From the NCBI RefSeq assembly GCF_002024165.1, contig NZ_MWQN01000001.1, positions 620,001 through 684,000 on the forward strand: a stretch of DNA of 64,000 nt. Reading direction: 5' to 3'. Position numbers and translations under genes: made by a program. The notes beneath the pieces are model-generated. The model was not told the origin of the DNA, did no database searches, and saw only the letters and a list, made by a program, of their open reading frames with translations. The stretch is from Embleya scabrispora (GTDB lineage: Bacteria; Actinomycetota; Actinomycetes; Streptomycetales; Streptomycetaceae). Shown piece by piece: positions 42,401-51,070 of this stretch (within the stretch, counting starts at the first letter, position 1; each line of letters begins with the position of its first letter).

Positions 42401-43312
42401 ATGCAACTGGATCTCAACCTGCTCACGGCCCTGGACGCGCTCCTCGAAGAGGGCAGTGTCGCCGGCGCCGCGGCCCGTCTCCACGTGACCGCCCCGGCGA
42501 TGAGCCGCTCGCTGGGGCGTATCCGCAAGGTCACCGGCGACCAGATCCTGGTCCGCACCGGGCGCCACATGGTCCCCACCACCCGTGCGCTGGCCATGCG
42601 AGCCCAGGTCCACGTACTCGTGCAGCAGGCCCACCACCTGCTGTCCACGCAACAGGAACTCGAACTGCCGGACCTGCGGCGCGTGTTCACCGTGCGCTGG
42701 CACGACGCCCTGGCCGACGCCTGCGGCACGGACCTGATCGCCGCCGTGCACCGCCAAGCCCCCGGCGTACAGGTGCGGCTGTCCGCCGAGCCCGGCACGG
42801 ACACCCCGGAACTGCGCCGGGGCGAGGTCGACCTCGACTCCGCGTCCGCCCGGCCGACCCTCCCCGACATCCGCCACCGCCTCATCGGCAGGGACCGGCT
42901 CGTGGTCGCCGTCCGCCCCGGCCACCCGCTCACCGAAGGCCCCGTGAGCGTCGAGCGCTACTCGGCCGCCGACCACGTCACCGTCTCGCGGCGGGGGCGC
43001 CTGCGCGATCCGATCGACGACGCCCTGACCACACTCGGCCACGAACGACGCGTCGTCGCCGCCGCACCCACGGCCGCCCTCGCGATGCGACTCGCCCTGG
43101 ACATCGGCCTGGCGGTCTGCCTCCCGGACGCGGTCACCCGCGCGGCCCGCGACCGAATGGGCCTGATCACCCTGCCCCTGCCGGTCCCGATGCCGGCCAC
43201 ACCCCTGTACCTGCTGTGGCACCAACGCCACGACGACGACCCCGCCCACACCTGGCTACGCAACCTGGCCACCGAAACCGTCCAGACACTATTCCGGCCG
43301 ACGACCGGGTAG
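42401..43312 (+). CDS. LysR-family transcriptional regulator
   Basis: The 303-residue regulator has an N-terminal winged helix ('DLNLLTALDALLEEGSVAGA', then 'LHVTAPAMSRSLGRIRK') and a two-lobed substrate-binding effector domain ('GRDRLVVAVRPGHPLTEGP', 'LDIGLAVCLPDAVTRAA'). It begins right at 'MQLDLNLL', as usual for the family; the ATG 27 bp upstream is not needed. It is divergent from the IMPase-like/oxidoreductase pair and probably controls it. Confidence 0.87.
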   Translation: MQLDLNLLTALDALLEEGSVAGAAARLHVTAPAMSRSLGRIRKVTGDQILVRTGRHMVPTTRALAMRAQVHVLVQQAHHLLSTQQELELPDLRRVFTVRWHDALADACGTDLIAAVHRQAPGVQVRLSAEPGTDTPELRRGEVDLDSASARPTLPDIRHRLIGRDRLVVAVRPGHPLTEGPVSVERYSAADHVTVSRRGRLRDPIDDALTTLGHERRVVAAAPTAALAMRLALDIGLAVCLPDAVTRAARDRMGLITLPLPVPMPATPLYLLWHQRHDDDPAHTWLRNLATETVQTLFRPTTG

Positions 43313-43380
43313 CGGGCGAAGGGGGCGGCGTCGCGTGGCCCGAAGGGCCTTCCCGGGTGGGTCAGGCGCTTTCGGCCGAC

Positions 43381-43590
43381 GTTGCGCGTTCGGCTGCGGG
43401 GGACCGGTGCGGGGTCGGTCCGAGTCGGTGATGGGCCGCCGCCGGCGTTCGGGGCTCCAAGACTCGAAACCTCCCGACGAGACGCCCGCATTGCTCACCG
43501 AAAACCGGCTGGCAACAGGGGCAGGCAGGGCGCTCGGGTCGAGTCGCCCGAGGGGCCTTCCCGAGTGGGTCGGGTGGCTTCGGGTGCGTT
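43381..43590 (+). repeat. imperfect inverted repeat, left arm (about 210 bp)
   Basis: This arm matches the reverse complement of 43,945-44,158 at roughly four of five bases. Runs such as GAAAACCGGCTGGCAAC and GAGTGGGTCGGGTGGCTTCG are identical. Part of it (43,540-43,583) also recurs as a direct repeat at 43,333-43,375. Confidence 0.8.
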
Positions 43591-43944
43591 TGCGGAGGGG
43601 TCGGAGTCCGGAATCGGATCCCGGTGGGGTGGTTGCGAGCTTCGAGCTTCGGTGACCTGCGGTTTTGCGGTGTCGGGGTGAAAAGTCGGGCGTCGAACGC
43701 CGGTTCCGTGTGCTCCAGCCGCCCCCGCACAGGAAGGGAGACCGAAACCATCGCATTGCAACCGGCTTCGGAAACTACAACTCCACAGAGGCCATCGAGA
43801 AGACCAAAAGTGCCCAGCAAAGGCCGAAACCGGATCCCGAAGCACCCCGATCGGCCCCCGCCCGCACCGACCTGCGGCTTTCGCTCACACCGAGGCAACA
43901 GCACCCACGCGATCCGGGTTCGTGAACTTCCGTCACCCTCACGC

Positions 43945-44158
43945 CCACCGCACCCGAAGCCACCCGACCCACTCGGAAGGGCCCCTCGGACGACCCGACC
44001 CGATTGCCCTCCCGCTCCACCGTTGCCAGCCGGTTTTCGCCGAGCAAGGCGCCCGTCTCGCCGGAGGTTCCAAGTCTTGGACCCCCGAACGCTGGCGGCG
44101 GCCCACCATCGACTCGGACAGACCCCGCACCAGCCACCCGCAACCAAAAGCGCAAGCC
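43945..44158 (-). repeat. imperfect inverted repeat, right arm (about 214 bp)
   Basis: This is the partner of 43,381-43,590; the 354-bp centre between the arms is not obviously repeated. No transposase frame or target duplication is seen. Confidence 0.8.
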
Positions 44159-44250
44159 TCAGTGAAGGGGATTGGAGGCACTGCAACTCCATGGCTTTCG
44201 CATGCGGAGGTCCGTGACGAGAGCCGTCCATGCCTCGGGAGCGACGGATA

Positions 44251-45249
44251 TCACTGCGGATTCCGGAAGTTCGGCGTCCCGGATGCCCAGGGTAGCGCCG
44301 ACGATCGAAGCTTCGCTGCGACCGTCATTTCCGGTGTGATGGGACTTGAACCCACCAGACTTGCACTGAACTCGATGGAACGGCGCAACTCCTGCCGCCA
44401 GCTGGTGATCGTGGCGTGGGAAGCCATCTGGGACAACGCAGATGTATGAAGGCGATCGAAGGTGGTTCCGAGGCGTTCAACATCATCCGGCTTGTCAACC
44501 ACGAGGGAGCCTACGAATTGTTCCAACCAGGCGGCATATCTACCTCGCTTGGGCTCCACGATCAGGCATGGAGCGGGTGCCACGAATCCCGCACCGTGCG
44601 GGAGGATTTGCACCCTGATGTGTGGATTCTCCGAGACGACTCTCACGAGGTGGTCGAGCTGATTCGCCAGAATCTCCGGGCTCCCGAACGGATTGTAGAG
44701 AGCATTCTCGGCGATGATGAACCAGGCGGGTCGGCCTTCGCGAAACAGTCGTTGCGCTCTGTCCATTCGCAGTTGCTGTCTCTCACCGGCTTCTGCGACG
44801 GAGAGCGTCGGGTCGAGCATGAGGATGACGGCGAGCGCATATTCCGCAGTTTGGAGCCGCCCGGGAATGAACGTCGTCTCGTAGCTGCGGAAACTGGCCG
44901 AACCCTGCTCCAGTTGGGTCAGCCGACGAAGACGCTCGGCTCCGTCCGTGATCAGGCCGGGCCACGCATGACTCGATTGCCCATCGGGCATCCCATCCAA
45001 GGCGGCAAACCCAAGCGCACTCAGCGGTCTCCCGAACAAATCCTCCAGTACGCGTTCATAGTCCGGGGTCGGATACGGCGGATCCGCGCTCTCCCACCGT
45101 CGGACCTGGCGCACGCTCACCGCCAAGCGCATGCCCATCGTGCGGGCGTGTTCCTCGAAGGCGTCGGCGAAACCGGCCTGGGAGTGCAGGCCGAGGGCGC
45201 GGCGGGCGGAGACCAACTTGGCGTTGGCTCCGAGCGGTCGTGCGGACAT
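44251..45249 (-). CDS. XRE-family regulator with DUF5753
   Basis: The 332-residue protein has an N-terminal helix-turn-helix ('LVSARRALGLHSQAGFAD', with 'VSVRQVRRWESADP') and a DUF5753 domain (about 115-290). The latter shows 'SASFRSYETTFIPGRLQTAEYA', 'AWFIIAENALYNPFGSPEIL' and 'HIRVQILPHGAGF'. In Streptomyces such regulators normally sit next to a small DUF397 protein; none is found here. The last 40 or so residues have no family character and are read from a stretch resembling the 3' end of a tRNA, so the C-terminus may be altered by an insertion or deletion. ATG with GGAG 5 nt upstream. Confidence 0.8.
   Translation of the reverse strand: MSARPLGANAKLVSARRALGLHSQAGFADAFEEHARTMGMRLAVSVRQVRRWESADPPYPTPDYERVLEDLFGRPLSALGFAALDGMPDGQSSHAWPGLITDGAERLRRLTQLEQGSASFRSYETTFIPGRLQTAEYALAVILMLDPTLSVAEAGERQQLRMDRAQRLFREGRPAWFIIAENALYNPFGSPEILANQLDHLVRVVSENPHIRVQILPHGAGFVAPAPCLIVEPKRGRYAAWLEQFVGSLVVDKPDDVERLGTTFDRLHTSALSQMASHATITSWRQELRRSIEFSASLVGSSPITPEMTVAAKLRSSALPWASGTPNFRNPQ
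44331..44363 (-). other. tRNA-3'-end-like sequence inside the XRE gene
   Basis: On the minus strand, GTGGGTTCAAGTCCCAT has the form of a T-arm (GTGGG / CCCAT stem, TTCAAGT loop), followed by CACACCG, the size of an acceptor strand. The matching 5' half of a tRNA (CGGTGTG about 65 nt upstream) is missing. tRNA 3' ends are favoured integration sites, so this may be an att-site relic; chance cannot be excluded. Confidence 0.3.
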
Positions 45250-45393
45250 GGCAGCTCCGATTGATCCATCCCTACGCGCCCGCCCCGGTGTTCGCGTATG
45301 CGGGGATCGCAGGATGGCGAAATCACGCGCACACAAGGTAGCGAATCAGACACGCATCATGCGCCCGTATACCGGAGAAAGAGCCCTGCGGCC

Positions 45394-45424
45394 TTGACAT
45401 CAAGTTCGCTTGAAGTTCTACGTT
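45394..45424 (+). promoter_or_regulatory. MerR-type promoter before PPOX gene
   Basis: TTGACA (45,394-45,399) and TACGTT are separated by 19 bp instead of 17, and the spacer holds the palindrome TCAAG-TTCG-CTTGA. This is the layout of promoters activated by MerR/SoxR-family proteins, which untwist the long spacer. No merR gene is adjacent. Confidence 0.6.
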
Positions 45425-45468
45425 CGAGGTGAACGCTCCCGGCGGGGGAGCCTCCGGAGGGAGTGCCG

Positions 45469-45879
45469 ATGGCGAGCTATACCGAGGTCGAACGTGCGTA
45501 CCTGATCGGGCAGAGCCTCGGGCGGCTCGCCACCGTTGGGCCGAAGGGCGCGCCGCATGTGCGGCCCGTCGGGTTTCGGCTGAACGACGACGGGACCATC
45601 GACATCGGGGGGCCGAATCTCAGTGCGAGTCAGCGGTGGCGCAATGTCGAGCGCAATCCGGGCGTCTCCTTCGTCGTGGACGACATGACGCCGGACGAGC
45701 CGGGAGCGTACAAGCCGGGCTGGGGGCGCGGGGTCGAGATTCGGGGCCGGGTCGAACTGCTGCGGGACCACGAACCGCCGCTGCCCCTCGACTTCTTCAG
45801 CCGCGAGGTGATGCGCATCCACCCCGAGCGCGTCATGGGCTGGAACCTGGAGGACCCGCCGGGCGGCAGCGGATCCTGA
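45469..45879 (+). CDS. PPOX-class split-barrel flavin/F420 enzyme
   Basis: The 136-residue protein has the pyridoxamine-5'-phosphate-oxidase-like split barrel: 'YLIGQSLGRLATVGPKGAPH' then 'VRPVGFRLNDDGTIDIGG', 'NVERNPGVSFVVDD' and 'RGVEIRGRVELL'. Actinobacterial proteins of this subgroup mostly bind F420. The ATG is preferred over the GTG 6 bp upstream because GGAGGGAG lies 5 nt before it. A MerR-type promoter precedes it and a strong stem-loop follows, so it is a single-gene unit. Confidence 0.8.
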   Translation: MASYTEVERAYLIGQSLGRLATVGPKGAPHVRPVGFRLNDDGTIDIGGPNLSASQRWRNVERNPGVSFVVDDMTPDEPGAYKPGWGRGVEIRGRVELLRDHEPPLPLDFFSREVMRIHPERVMGWNLEDPPGGSGS

Positions 45880-45887
45880 CCGGGCGC

Positions 45888-45921
45888 GCCGACATCGCCC
45901 GCCTGCTCGGGCGATGTCGGC
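45888..45921 (+). terminator. terminator of PPOX gene
   Basis: A perfect 14-bp stem GCCGACATCGCCCG / CGGGCGATGTCGGC with a 6-nt loop begins 8 bp after the stop codon. There is no T tract, as often in this group. Confidence 0.75.
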
Positions 45922-45942
45922 CCTCGCGCCTACCCTGGCCGC

Positions 45943-46317
45943 ATGAAGATCCGCCGCGTCGTACCCAGCGTCACCGCCACCGATCTCGGCCCCAGTCGGG
46001 AGTTCTATCAGGACTTCCTCGGCTTCGAGGCCGGCATGGACGAGCCCGGTTTCCTGATGTTCCGCTCGCCGAGCAACCCCACCGCCCAGGTGATGGTGGT
46101 CGTCCCCGACCAGTGCGACTGGGACGCGCAGTCCGGTCGCACGGCGATGTCCATCGAGGTCGAGGACGTCGACGCGGCCTATGCGCAGGCGCGCGAGCGG
46201 GGCTACGAGATCGTGTACCCGATCACGAACGAGGCGTGGGGCGTGCGGCGCTTCTTCGTCCGCGATCCCAACGGCAAGGTCCTCAACATCAACATGCACA
46301 TCGACCGGTCGAGCTGA
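45943..46317 (+). CDS. VOC/glyoxalase-fold protein
   Basis: The 124-residue protein is one vicinal-oxygen-chelate unit made of two beta-alpha-beta-beta-beta modules: 'VVPSVTATDLGPSREFYQDFLGF' and 'EVEDVDAAYAQARERGYEIV', ending 'VRRFFVRDPNGKVLNINMHI'. Such proteins are dioxygenases, glyoxalases or drug-binding resistance proteins; the metal ligands are not complete enough to choose. TACCCT ends 6 bp before the ATG, so the mRNA is probably leaderless. It faces the monooxygenase gene tail to tail, 18 bp apart. Confidence 0.8.
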   Translation: MKIRRVVPSVTATDLGPSREFYQDFLGFEAGMDEPGFLMFRSPSNPTAQVMVVVPDQCDWDAQSGRTAMSIEVEDVDAAYAQARERGYEIVYPITNEAWGVRRFFVRDPNGKVLNINMHIDRSS

Positions 46318-46335
46318 CGCGGGCGAGACCGCGAA

Positions 46336-47478
46336 TCACCGCGCGCCGATCGCCGCCCCCAGCGCGTGCCCGCCGAAGCCGTCGTCGGCATGCTGGGCCG
46401 CCCACCAGTCGACCATGCGTTCGGGGGTCATCGTGGTCCAGTCCGGGGTGTCCTCGACCATCGCGTAGCCCATCGAGCGGGCGACCCGCACCAGGTCCGC
46501 GCCCGCCGGGTGGCGCTCGGCCTCATAACGCGCCAACACGTCGTCCCACGACCCGGCCGGTCCCACCTCCCGGCACGCCGCCTCGAAGGCCACCGCGTCC
46601 TGGATGCCCTTGACCGCGCCGCTGGCCACATGCGGCCGAGCGATCGCCGCCGCGTCCCCGGCGACCAGCATGCGGCCGCTCGTGAACCGGTCCACCACGA
46701 GGTCGTTGATCGGCTGGATCAGCGTGTCGCTCTCGGGCGTCGAGGTGACCAGGTCGGCCCAGAACGGCGGAAAGTACGTGCGGGCCAGTGCCAACAACGC
46801 CGGACGCGGGTCGGCCGTGCCGCCCACCGCGCTGTACAGCCCCCACGAGATCCGGTCTCCCCCGCTGCTCGGGATCCGGTACATCACCCCCTGGCCGTTC
46901 GGGATGCAGATCGAGATCAGGTTGTCGATCGGCTCGTGGTTCCACGCGCAACTGCCTCGCCACATCACATAACCGGCGTACTGCGGCCGGATCTGCGGGA
47001 ACACCGCCGTACGCACCGCCGAGCCGTAGCCGTCCGCGCCCACCACCACGTCGTAGCGCTCGCTCGTGCCGTCGGGCAGGTGGATCTCGCCGTCCGTACC
47101 GACCGTGACCGGTGTACCGCCGCGATAGTCGACCTCGGCCGGCACCCGGCGGCGCAGTCCGGCCCACAGCTGGCCCCAGTTGTACATCCGGAACGCGGCG
47201 GGCTGGTCCCACAACGACCGGCCGCGTGCCGACTCGCCGTCGTCGAGCAGCCAGGTGCGCCCGTTCACGTTGCGCCAGGGCGTGGTGTCGTCGAGGTAGC
47301 CGGCGGCGACCAGTTCGGCGTAGCGGTCCACGTGCAGCGCGATGCCCACTCCCCGGTCGGCGAGTTCGCCGGTGGTGCGCTCGTACACGGTGACCTCGGC
47401 CCCACTCCGTGCCGCCGCGAGCGCGAAGGCGCAGCCCGTGATGCTTCCGCCGACCACTGCGACCCGACCTATCGGCAT
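46336..47478 (-). CDS. FAD-dependent monooxygenase
   Basis: The 380-residue enzyme belongs to the PHBH-fold aromatic hydroxylases. It has 'VAVVGGSITGCAFALAAARSG' (GxGxxG with one Ser) for FAD, 'YDVVVGADGYGSAVR' (the DG motif that contacts FAD and NADPH) and 'GRMLVAGDAAAIARPHVASG' (GD motif). It would hydroxylate an aromatic or related substrate with NAD(P)H and oxygen. The inner ATG is used because AGGGAG lies 6 nt upstream of it, whereas the ATG at 47,484 abuts that box. It is 67 bp downstream of the second HEAT gene. Confidence 0.85.
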   Translation of the reverse strand: MPIGRVAVVGGSITGCAFALAAARSGAEVTVYERTTGELADRGVGIALHVDRYAELVAAGYLDDTTPWRNVNGRTWLLDDGESARGRSLWDQPAAFRMYNWGQLWAGLRRRVPAEVDYRGGTPVTVGTDGEIHLPDGTSERYDVVVGADGYGSAVRTAVFPQIRPQYAGYVMWRGSCAWNHEPIDNLISICIPNGQGVMYRIPSSGGDRISWGLYSAVGGTADPRPALLALARTYFPPFWADLVTSTPESDTLIQPINDLVVDRFTSGRMLVAGDAAAIARPHVASGAVKGIQDAVAFEAACREVGPAGSWDDVLARYEAERHPAGADLVRVARSMGYAMVEDTPDWTTMTPERMVDWWAAQHADDGFGGHALGAAIGAR

Positions 47479-47545
47479 GCCCATCTCCCTTGGTTCACAT
47501 CCGACTTCGCACAGGCGTCCGGACCGGGCCGGACCCGGAAGGACC

Positions 47546-48991
47546 CTACGGGATGGCGGTCGCGATCCGATCACGTACACCGACCAGTTGTGCCCGGCGC
47601 GTCTCGTCGAAGGCGATCTCGGCCTCGGCGCTGCCCACATGAGCGGTGAGCCGGGCATGGTCGTCGATCAACGCGCTCAGGCACGGCAGCGCACCGGCGG
47701 CGTGTCCGCCCATGTCGGCGAGGACCTGAAGGGCGAGTTCGCCGACATACTGATCACCCGCCACGGCCGACATCTCGGCGACCAGGCGCGCGGTGAACTC
47801 GGCGTCTCCAGGCCCCAGATGCCGCCACAGGACACCCGCCACCTCGTACTTGCGCACCCTCTCCCGCTCGAACAGGCACATCGCCTGCCGAACCTGACGC
47901 TCGGTCAATCCACCGTGCGCGACCAGCCCCATCAGCGTGCGTGCCACCCGACGCTCGGACGAGCCGGGCTCGACCGGTTGTTCGGCCAACCAGCCATCGG
48001 CCTCCGCGCGGCCGTCGGGCAGGCGCTGTGCCGCGAAGACCGCCTCCAGATCCGGCGGCGGCAACAACCCGCGGGGTTCGCCCAGTTCTGCCGACAATCG
48101 CCGCGCCGCCGCGTCGTCCCGCCGGGCCCATCGCCCCGCCGCCGCCCGCCACACGTCGCGCGACAGACGCAACACCCGCAGACTCTCGGCACGCAGCGCG
48201 TCATCAGCGGCGTCGGCCTCCTCGGCCACCCCCGCCAACGCCGGCAGCAGTTCCGTCGGCCCGGTACGCCACAGCCGGATCGCCGCCGCCGCCATGTCCA
48301 CGCCGACCCACCGCACGTCCCGGTCCTCGGCGGTCAGCAACGACCGCGCGATCTCGTGGCACTCCTCCTCGTCCCCGAGCAGCCGCCAGGCCCACTCCGA
48401 GCCCACCCGCACGTCCATCGGCCCACCATCGCGCCGCAACCGCCGCACCGCGTGCCCGAGATCGGCCCGGATCGCCTCGCACATCGCCCGCCGCCAAGCC
48501 CAGGGAAGGTCCCCGTCCCCGAGCAGGACCAGCGCCGCCGTCACCCGCACCGCCGGATCGGCGTCCTCGGTCAGGACCATGGCCGCGTCGTCGAACTCCC
48601 GCCCACGGCCGAGCAGCGCGATCGTGCCCGCCACCCGCACATCCGGATCGGCCGCCTCCGGCAACCACGCCGCCACGGTCTCGACCTCGGCCGTCGCCAC
48701 GAACAACCGGGCCGCCGCGACCCGGACGCCCGATTCGGCATCCGTCAGCCACGACCGCGCATACGCGGCCACCGACGGCCAGGTCTCGCCGAACGGCGCC
48801 GAATCACGGAGCAGTTCGATCGCCCGCAGCCGGTTGTCGGCGGGGCCCGCCTCGGCAAGTCGCCACAGCAGCCGGACCGTCGGGCCGTCACGCTCGGCCC
48901 GAACCGCGTCGAAGATCGCCGTCCGCTCCGGCCCGGAGCTCGCCGCGATCCCCGACGCCACCGCACGCACGCACACATGTTCGTCGATCAC
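47546..48991 (-). CDS. HEAT-repeat protein
   Basis: The 481-residue protein is a helical-repeat solenoid: 'ESGVRVAAARLFVATAEVET', 'DPDVRVAGTIALLGRG', 'DPAVRVTAALVLLGDG' and further weaker units. There is no signal peptide, membrane helix or catalytic motif. It is a smaller cousin in style, not clearly a homologue, of the 1,532-residue HEAT protein at the start of the window. GTG start. No functional partner is evident from its neighbours. Confidence 0.75.
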   Translation of the reverse strand: MIDEHVCVRAVASGIAASSGPERTAIFDAVRAERDGPTVRLLWRLAEAGPADNRLRAIELLRDSAPFGETWPSVAAYARSWLTDAESGVRVAAARLFVATAEVETVAAWLPEAADPDVRVAGTIALLGRGREFDDAAMVLTEDADPAVRVTAALVLLGDGDLPWAWRRAMCEAIRADLGHAVRRLRRDGGPMDVRVGSEWAWRLLGDEEECHEIARSLLTAEDRDVRWVGVDMAAAAIRLWRTGPTELLPALAGVAEEADAADDALRAESLRVLRLSRDVWRAAAGRWARRDDAAARRLSAELGEPRGLLPPPDLEAVFAAQRLPDGRAEADGWLAEQPVEPGSSERRVARTLMGLVAHGGLTERQVRQAMCLFERERVRKYEVAGVLWRHLGPGDAEFTARLVAEMSAVAGDQYVGELALQVLADMGGHAAGALPCLSALIDDHARLTAHVGSAEAEIAFDETRRAQLVGVRDRIATAIP

Positions 48992-49119
48992 CGGCCCACC
49001 GTGTCACACCCCGCAGCGCGGACCGAGCCGTTTGCGACCGAGAACCCCTGCACGAGCCCCGGCCTTTCACGACAACCGGCGGCGCCCGACGCCCCACGGC
49101 ATCCGGCACAAGCGCGCCG

Positions 49120-49647
49120 TCAGTGCAATTCACCCTCCGTCTCCGAGTGCCCCACAACCTCGGCCGGGACCACCCCCGTCGACGCGGGCAAATGCATCGT
49201 CATCCGCACCACCACGCCCTCGGCACACTCGGCCACCTCGACCTCGTCGCACAGCGCCCGCGCTATCCACAGTCCACGTCCCGGCGTCTCCTGCTTGTCG
49301 GTCAGCCGAGGAAACGCGCGTCGACGGCAACCGCCGTCGCTACGACCGGCGTTCGCTCCGCCCCCCTCGTCCCCGATCGCGTGGATCTCACAGACCACCC
49401 GTCCGTCCCTGGGCACACAGCGCAGCAGCGCGGGCCGGGAGTCCGGGGTGACGGCGCACGCGGCGATCTCGTGTACCGCGAGCACCAGGCAGTCGGGGCG
49501 GTCGTCATCCAGGCCGACGGCGTCGGCGTGCCGGCGCACCACGGCGCGGACCAGACACAGGTCGGACGCGCCGAACGGCAGCACCTCCACCGGTCCGGCA
49601 CCGATCCGCGCACGGGCGTGGGCGCGATCACGGTTCGGGCCGGTCAC
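49120..49647 (-). CDS. anti-sigma-factor-type ATPase (RsbW-like), degenerate N box
   Basis: The 175-residue protein has a GHKL ATPase fold as in serine-kinase anti-sigma factors: 'LCLVRAVVRRHADAVGLDDD', then 'CLVLAVHEIAACAV' where active members have E-L-V-T-N-A, and 'ETPGRGLWIARALCDEVEVAE' as the G2 box. The missing Asn of the N box argues against normal ATP hydrolysis. Its GTG overlaps the stop of the MEDS-STAS gene by 4 bp, so the two are coupled and likely form a partner-switching pair. Confidence 0.75.
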   Translation of the reverse strand: MTGPNRDRAHARARIGAGPVEVLPFGASDLCLVRAVVRRHADAVGLDDDRPDCLVLAVHEIAACAVTPDSRPALLRCVPRDGRVVCEIHAIGDEGGGANAGRSDGGCRRRAFPRLTDKQETPGRGLWIARALCDEVEVAECAEGVVVRMTMHLPASTGVVPAEVVGHSETEGELH

Positions 49648-50552
49648 TGCGCTCCCCCACTACACTCCCCGGAAGGTCGGTCCTCGTCCAGGATCAGGCC
49701 GCCGGCCCCACTCCACCCGAGCAGGTCGACCACCTTGCGGACCGCCGGTCCCGCGGCCCGCAGGACCAGGTGCCGGTCCGGGCCGAGCGCGGTGGCGGCC
49801 CGATACAACGACTCCATCGTGCCGAGGTCGGCGAACTCCAGTGCGGACAGGTCGACGACCAGGTCCCGGCCCGAGTGGGCCATCGCGCGCCGCAGTGCGT
49901 CCTCCAGCAGGTCCCGGGTGCCCACGTCCGCCTCACCGACCAGGCGCAGTCCCTTGGTGGTGTCGGTGACCTGGAGGGTGGGCGGACGCGCGCGCCCGGT
50001 GCCGGCGACGAGCGGGTGCAGCCGTTCCTGGGCGTCGATCTGTACCGAACTGAACTCGCGCGGATCGTACAGGCAAATGCCCATCGCCCGGCGGCTCGGC
50101 AGGCCGAGGCCGGCGAGGCGTTCGAATTCGAGCAGGGCCGCGTGTTCGACGCCACCTGCTCGACCCCACGTCATGTCGCCGCATACGCGCAGACCGCGAA
50201 AGCCGTCGGCGAGGGCCTGATCCACCGCCGCGAAGAACGTCTCGGCCATTCCCTCGGGCGTGAACTCGCCCTCCCACAACGGCGTTCGGCCGACATCGAC
50301 GACCACGAGCGAGCCGTCGGCCTCGCGGTCGTCGGGTCGGGTGGGACCTTCGGACAGCGTACTCATCAGCCAGGCCCGGTCGCGCCTGCCGAGCAGGCAC
50401 AACACCCGGTCCTCGGCGGACAGTCCGTCCCTGATGTAGCTGTGCACCGCGAGCCGCGTGACAGCCTCGTCGGCCGACACGAAGCAGCAATGGCTGCCGT
50501 ACTCCATCGCTCCCACCGCGGCCACCGTGGCCCCGGCCTGGGAAGTGTCCAT
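49644..50552 (-). CDS. MEDS-STAS regulator (anti-sigma antagonist type)
   Basis: The 302-residue protein has an N-terminal MEDS (DcmR-like sensory) domain (about 15-185: 'GSHCCFVSADEA', 'YIRDGLSAEDRVLCLLG') and a C-terminal STAS domain (about 200-300). The usual STAS phospho-site D-S-S-G is replaced by 'FADLGTMESLY', so a Ser phosphorylation switch of the standard kind is not possible; the Thr might serve. It is co-translated with the RsbW-like ATPase. 'AGGGGGC' lies about 9 nt before the ATG. Similar pairs regulate sigma-B-type stress responses in Streptomyces. Confidence 0.8.
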   Translation of the reverse strand: MDTSQAGATVAAVGAMEYGSHCCFVSADEAVTRLAVHSYIRDGLSAEDRVLCLLGRRDRAWLMSTLSEGPTRPDDREADGSLVVVDVGRTPLWEGEFTPEGMAETFFAAVDQALADGFRGLRVCGDMTWGRAGGVEHAALLEFERLAGLGLPSRRAMGICLYDPREFSSVQIDAQERLHPLVAGTGRARPPTLQVTDTTKGLRLVGEADVGTRDLLEDALRRAMAHSGRDLVVDLSALEFADLGTMESLYRAATALGPDRHLVLRAAGPAVRKVVDLLGWSGAGGLILDEDRPSGECSGGAQ

Positions 50553-51070
50553 CTGCGTATGCCCCCTGGTCGTGACGCGCCCCGGGCCGGGCCCGGGGCC
50601 CCCGTCTCGCACCAGACCGTAGTACCCGACGGGCACACCACCGGGCGCGAACAGTCAAGAAAGCTTCTTTCGGGGGCACCAACCCACCGGGCAGGGCACA
50701 ATCTTTGGTTTCCGGCCGGCACCTCGGCCGGAGCGGCACCGGACCGGCCACCCGACCGGGGGGAACCGGACACGGGATGCGGCGGCCCCGACCCGGACCG
50801 CCCGGCGGCAGGCCCGTCGCGTCGTCGACCGCGCCGGCCGGCCGATCGTGAACCCGATCGGGTGACACCGGCATCGGTTGGCCCAATACCGCGTGGGTGA
50901 CGGTCGTACGGCGACTAGCGTCCTGACGAATCCCACTCGTCCCAGGGAAGACATTGACCACGCATGCCCCGGCGCAGCGCGCCATCGGGCCCGACTCGCC
51001 GCGCGTCGACACCGTCGACGTGACGTCCCGTCAGGCCACGTGTGAACACCTGCAAGGAGTTGGCTGAGCC
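50553..51070. other. gene-free divergent interval
   Basis: These 518 bp separate the MEDS-STAS and reductase/wax-synthase genes. Part of it (50,650-50,720) is less GC-rich and contains AAGAAAGCTTCTTTC, a near-palindrome. It should hold both promoters; I cannot place -35 and -10 boxes with confidence. Confidence 0.4.

Larger units (their letters stand above)
43313..44250. other. gene-free region with diverged repeats
   Basis: I see no gene with a credible start, codon bias and homology in these 938 bp. The DNA is made mainly of an imperfect inverted repeat (arms listed separately) and a partial extra copy of one arm segment at 43,333-43,375. GC content and codon periodicity differ from the flanks, as expected of decayed or non-coding DNA. 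Confidence 0.6.

Noticed and set aside
43381-44158. Inverted repeat considered as an insertion sequence
   Set aside because: The centre has no transposase frame, the ends show no target duplication, and the arms are far longer and more diverged than typical terminal repeats.
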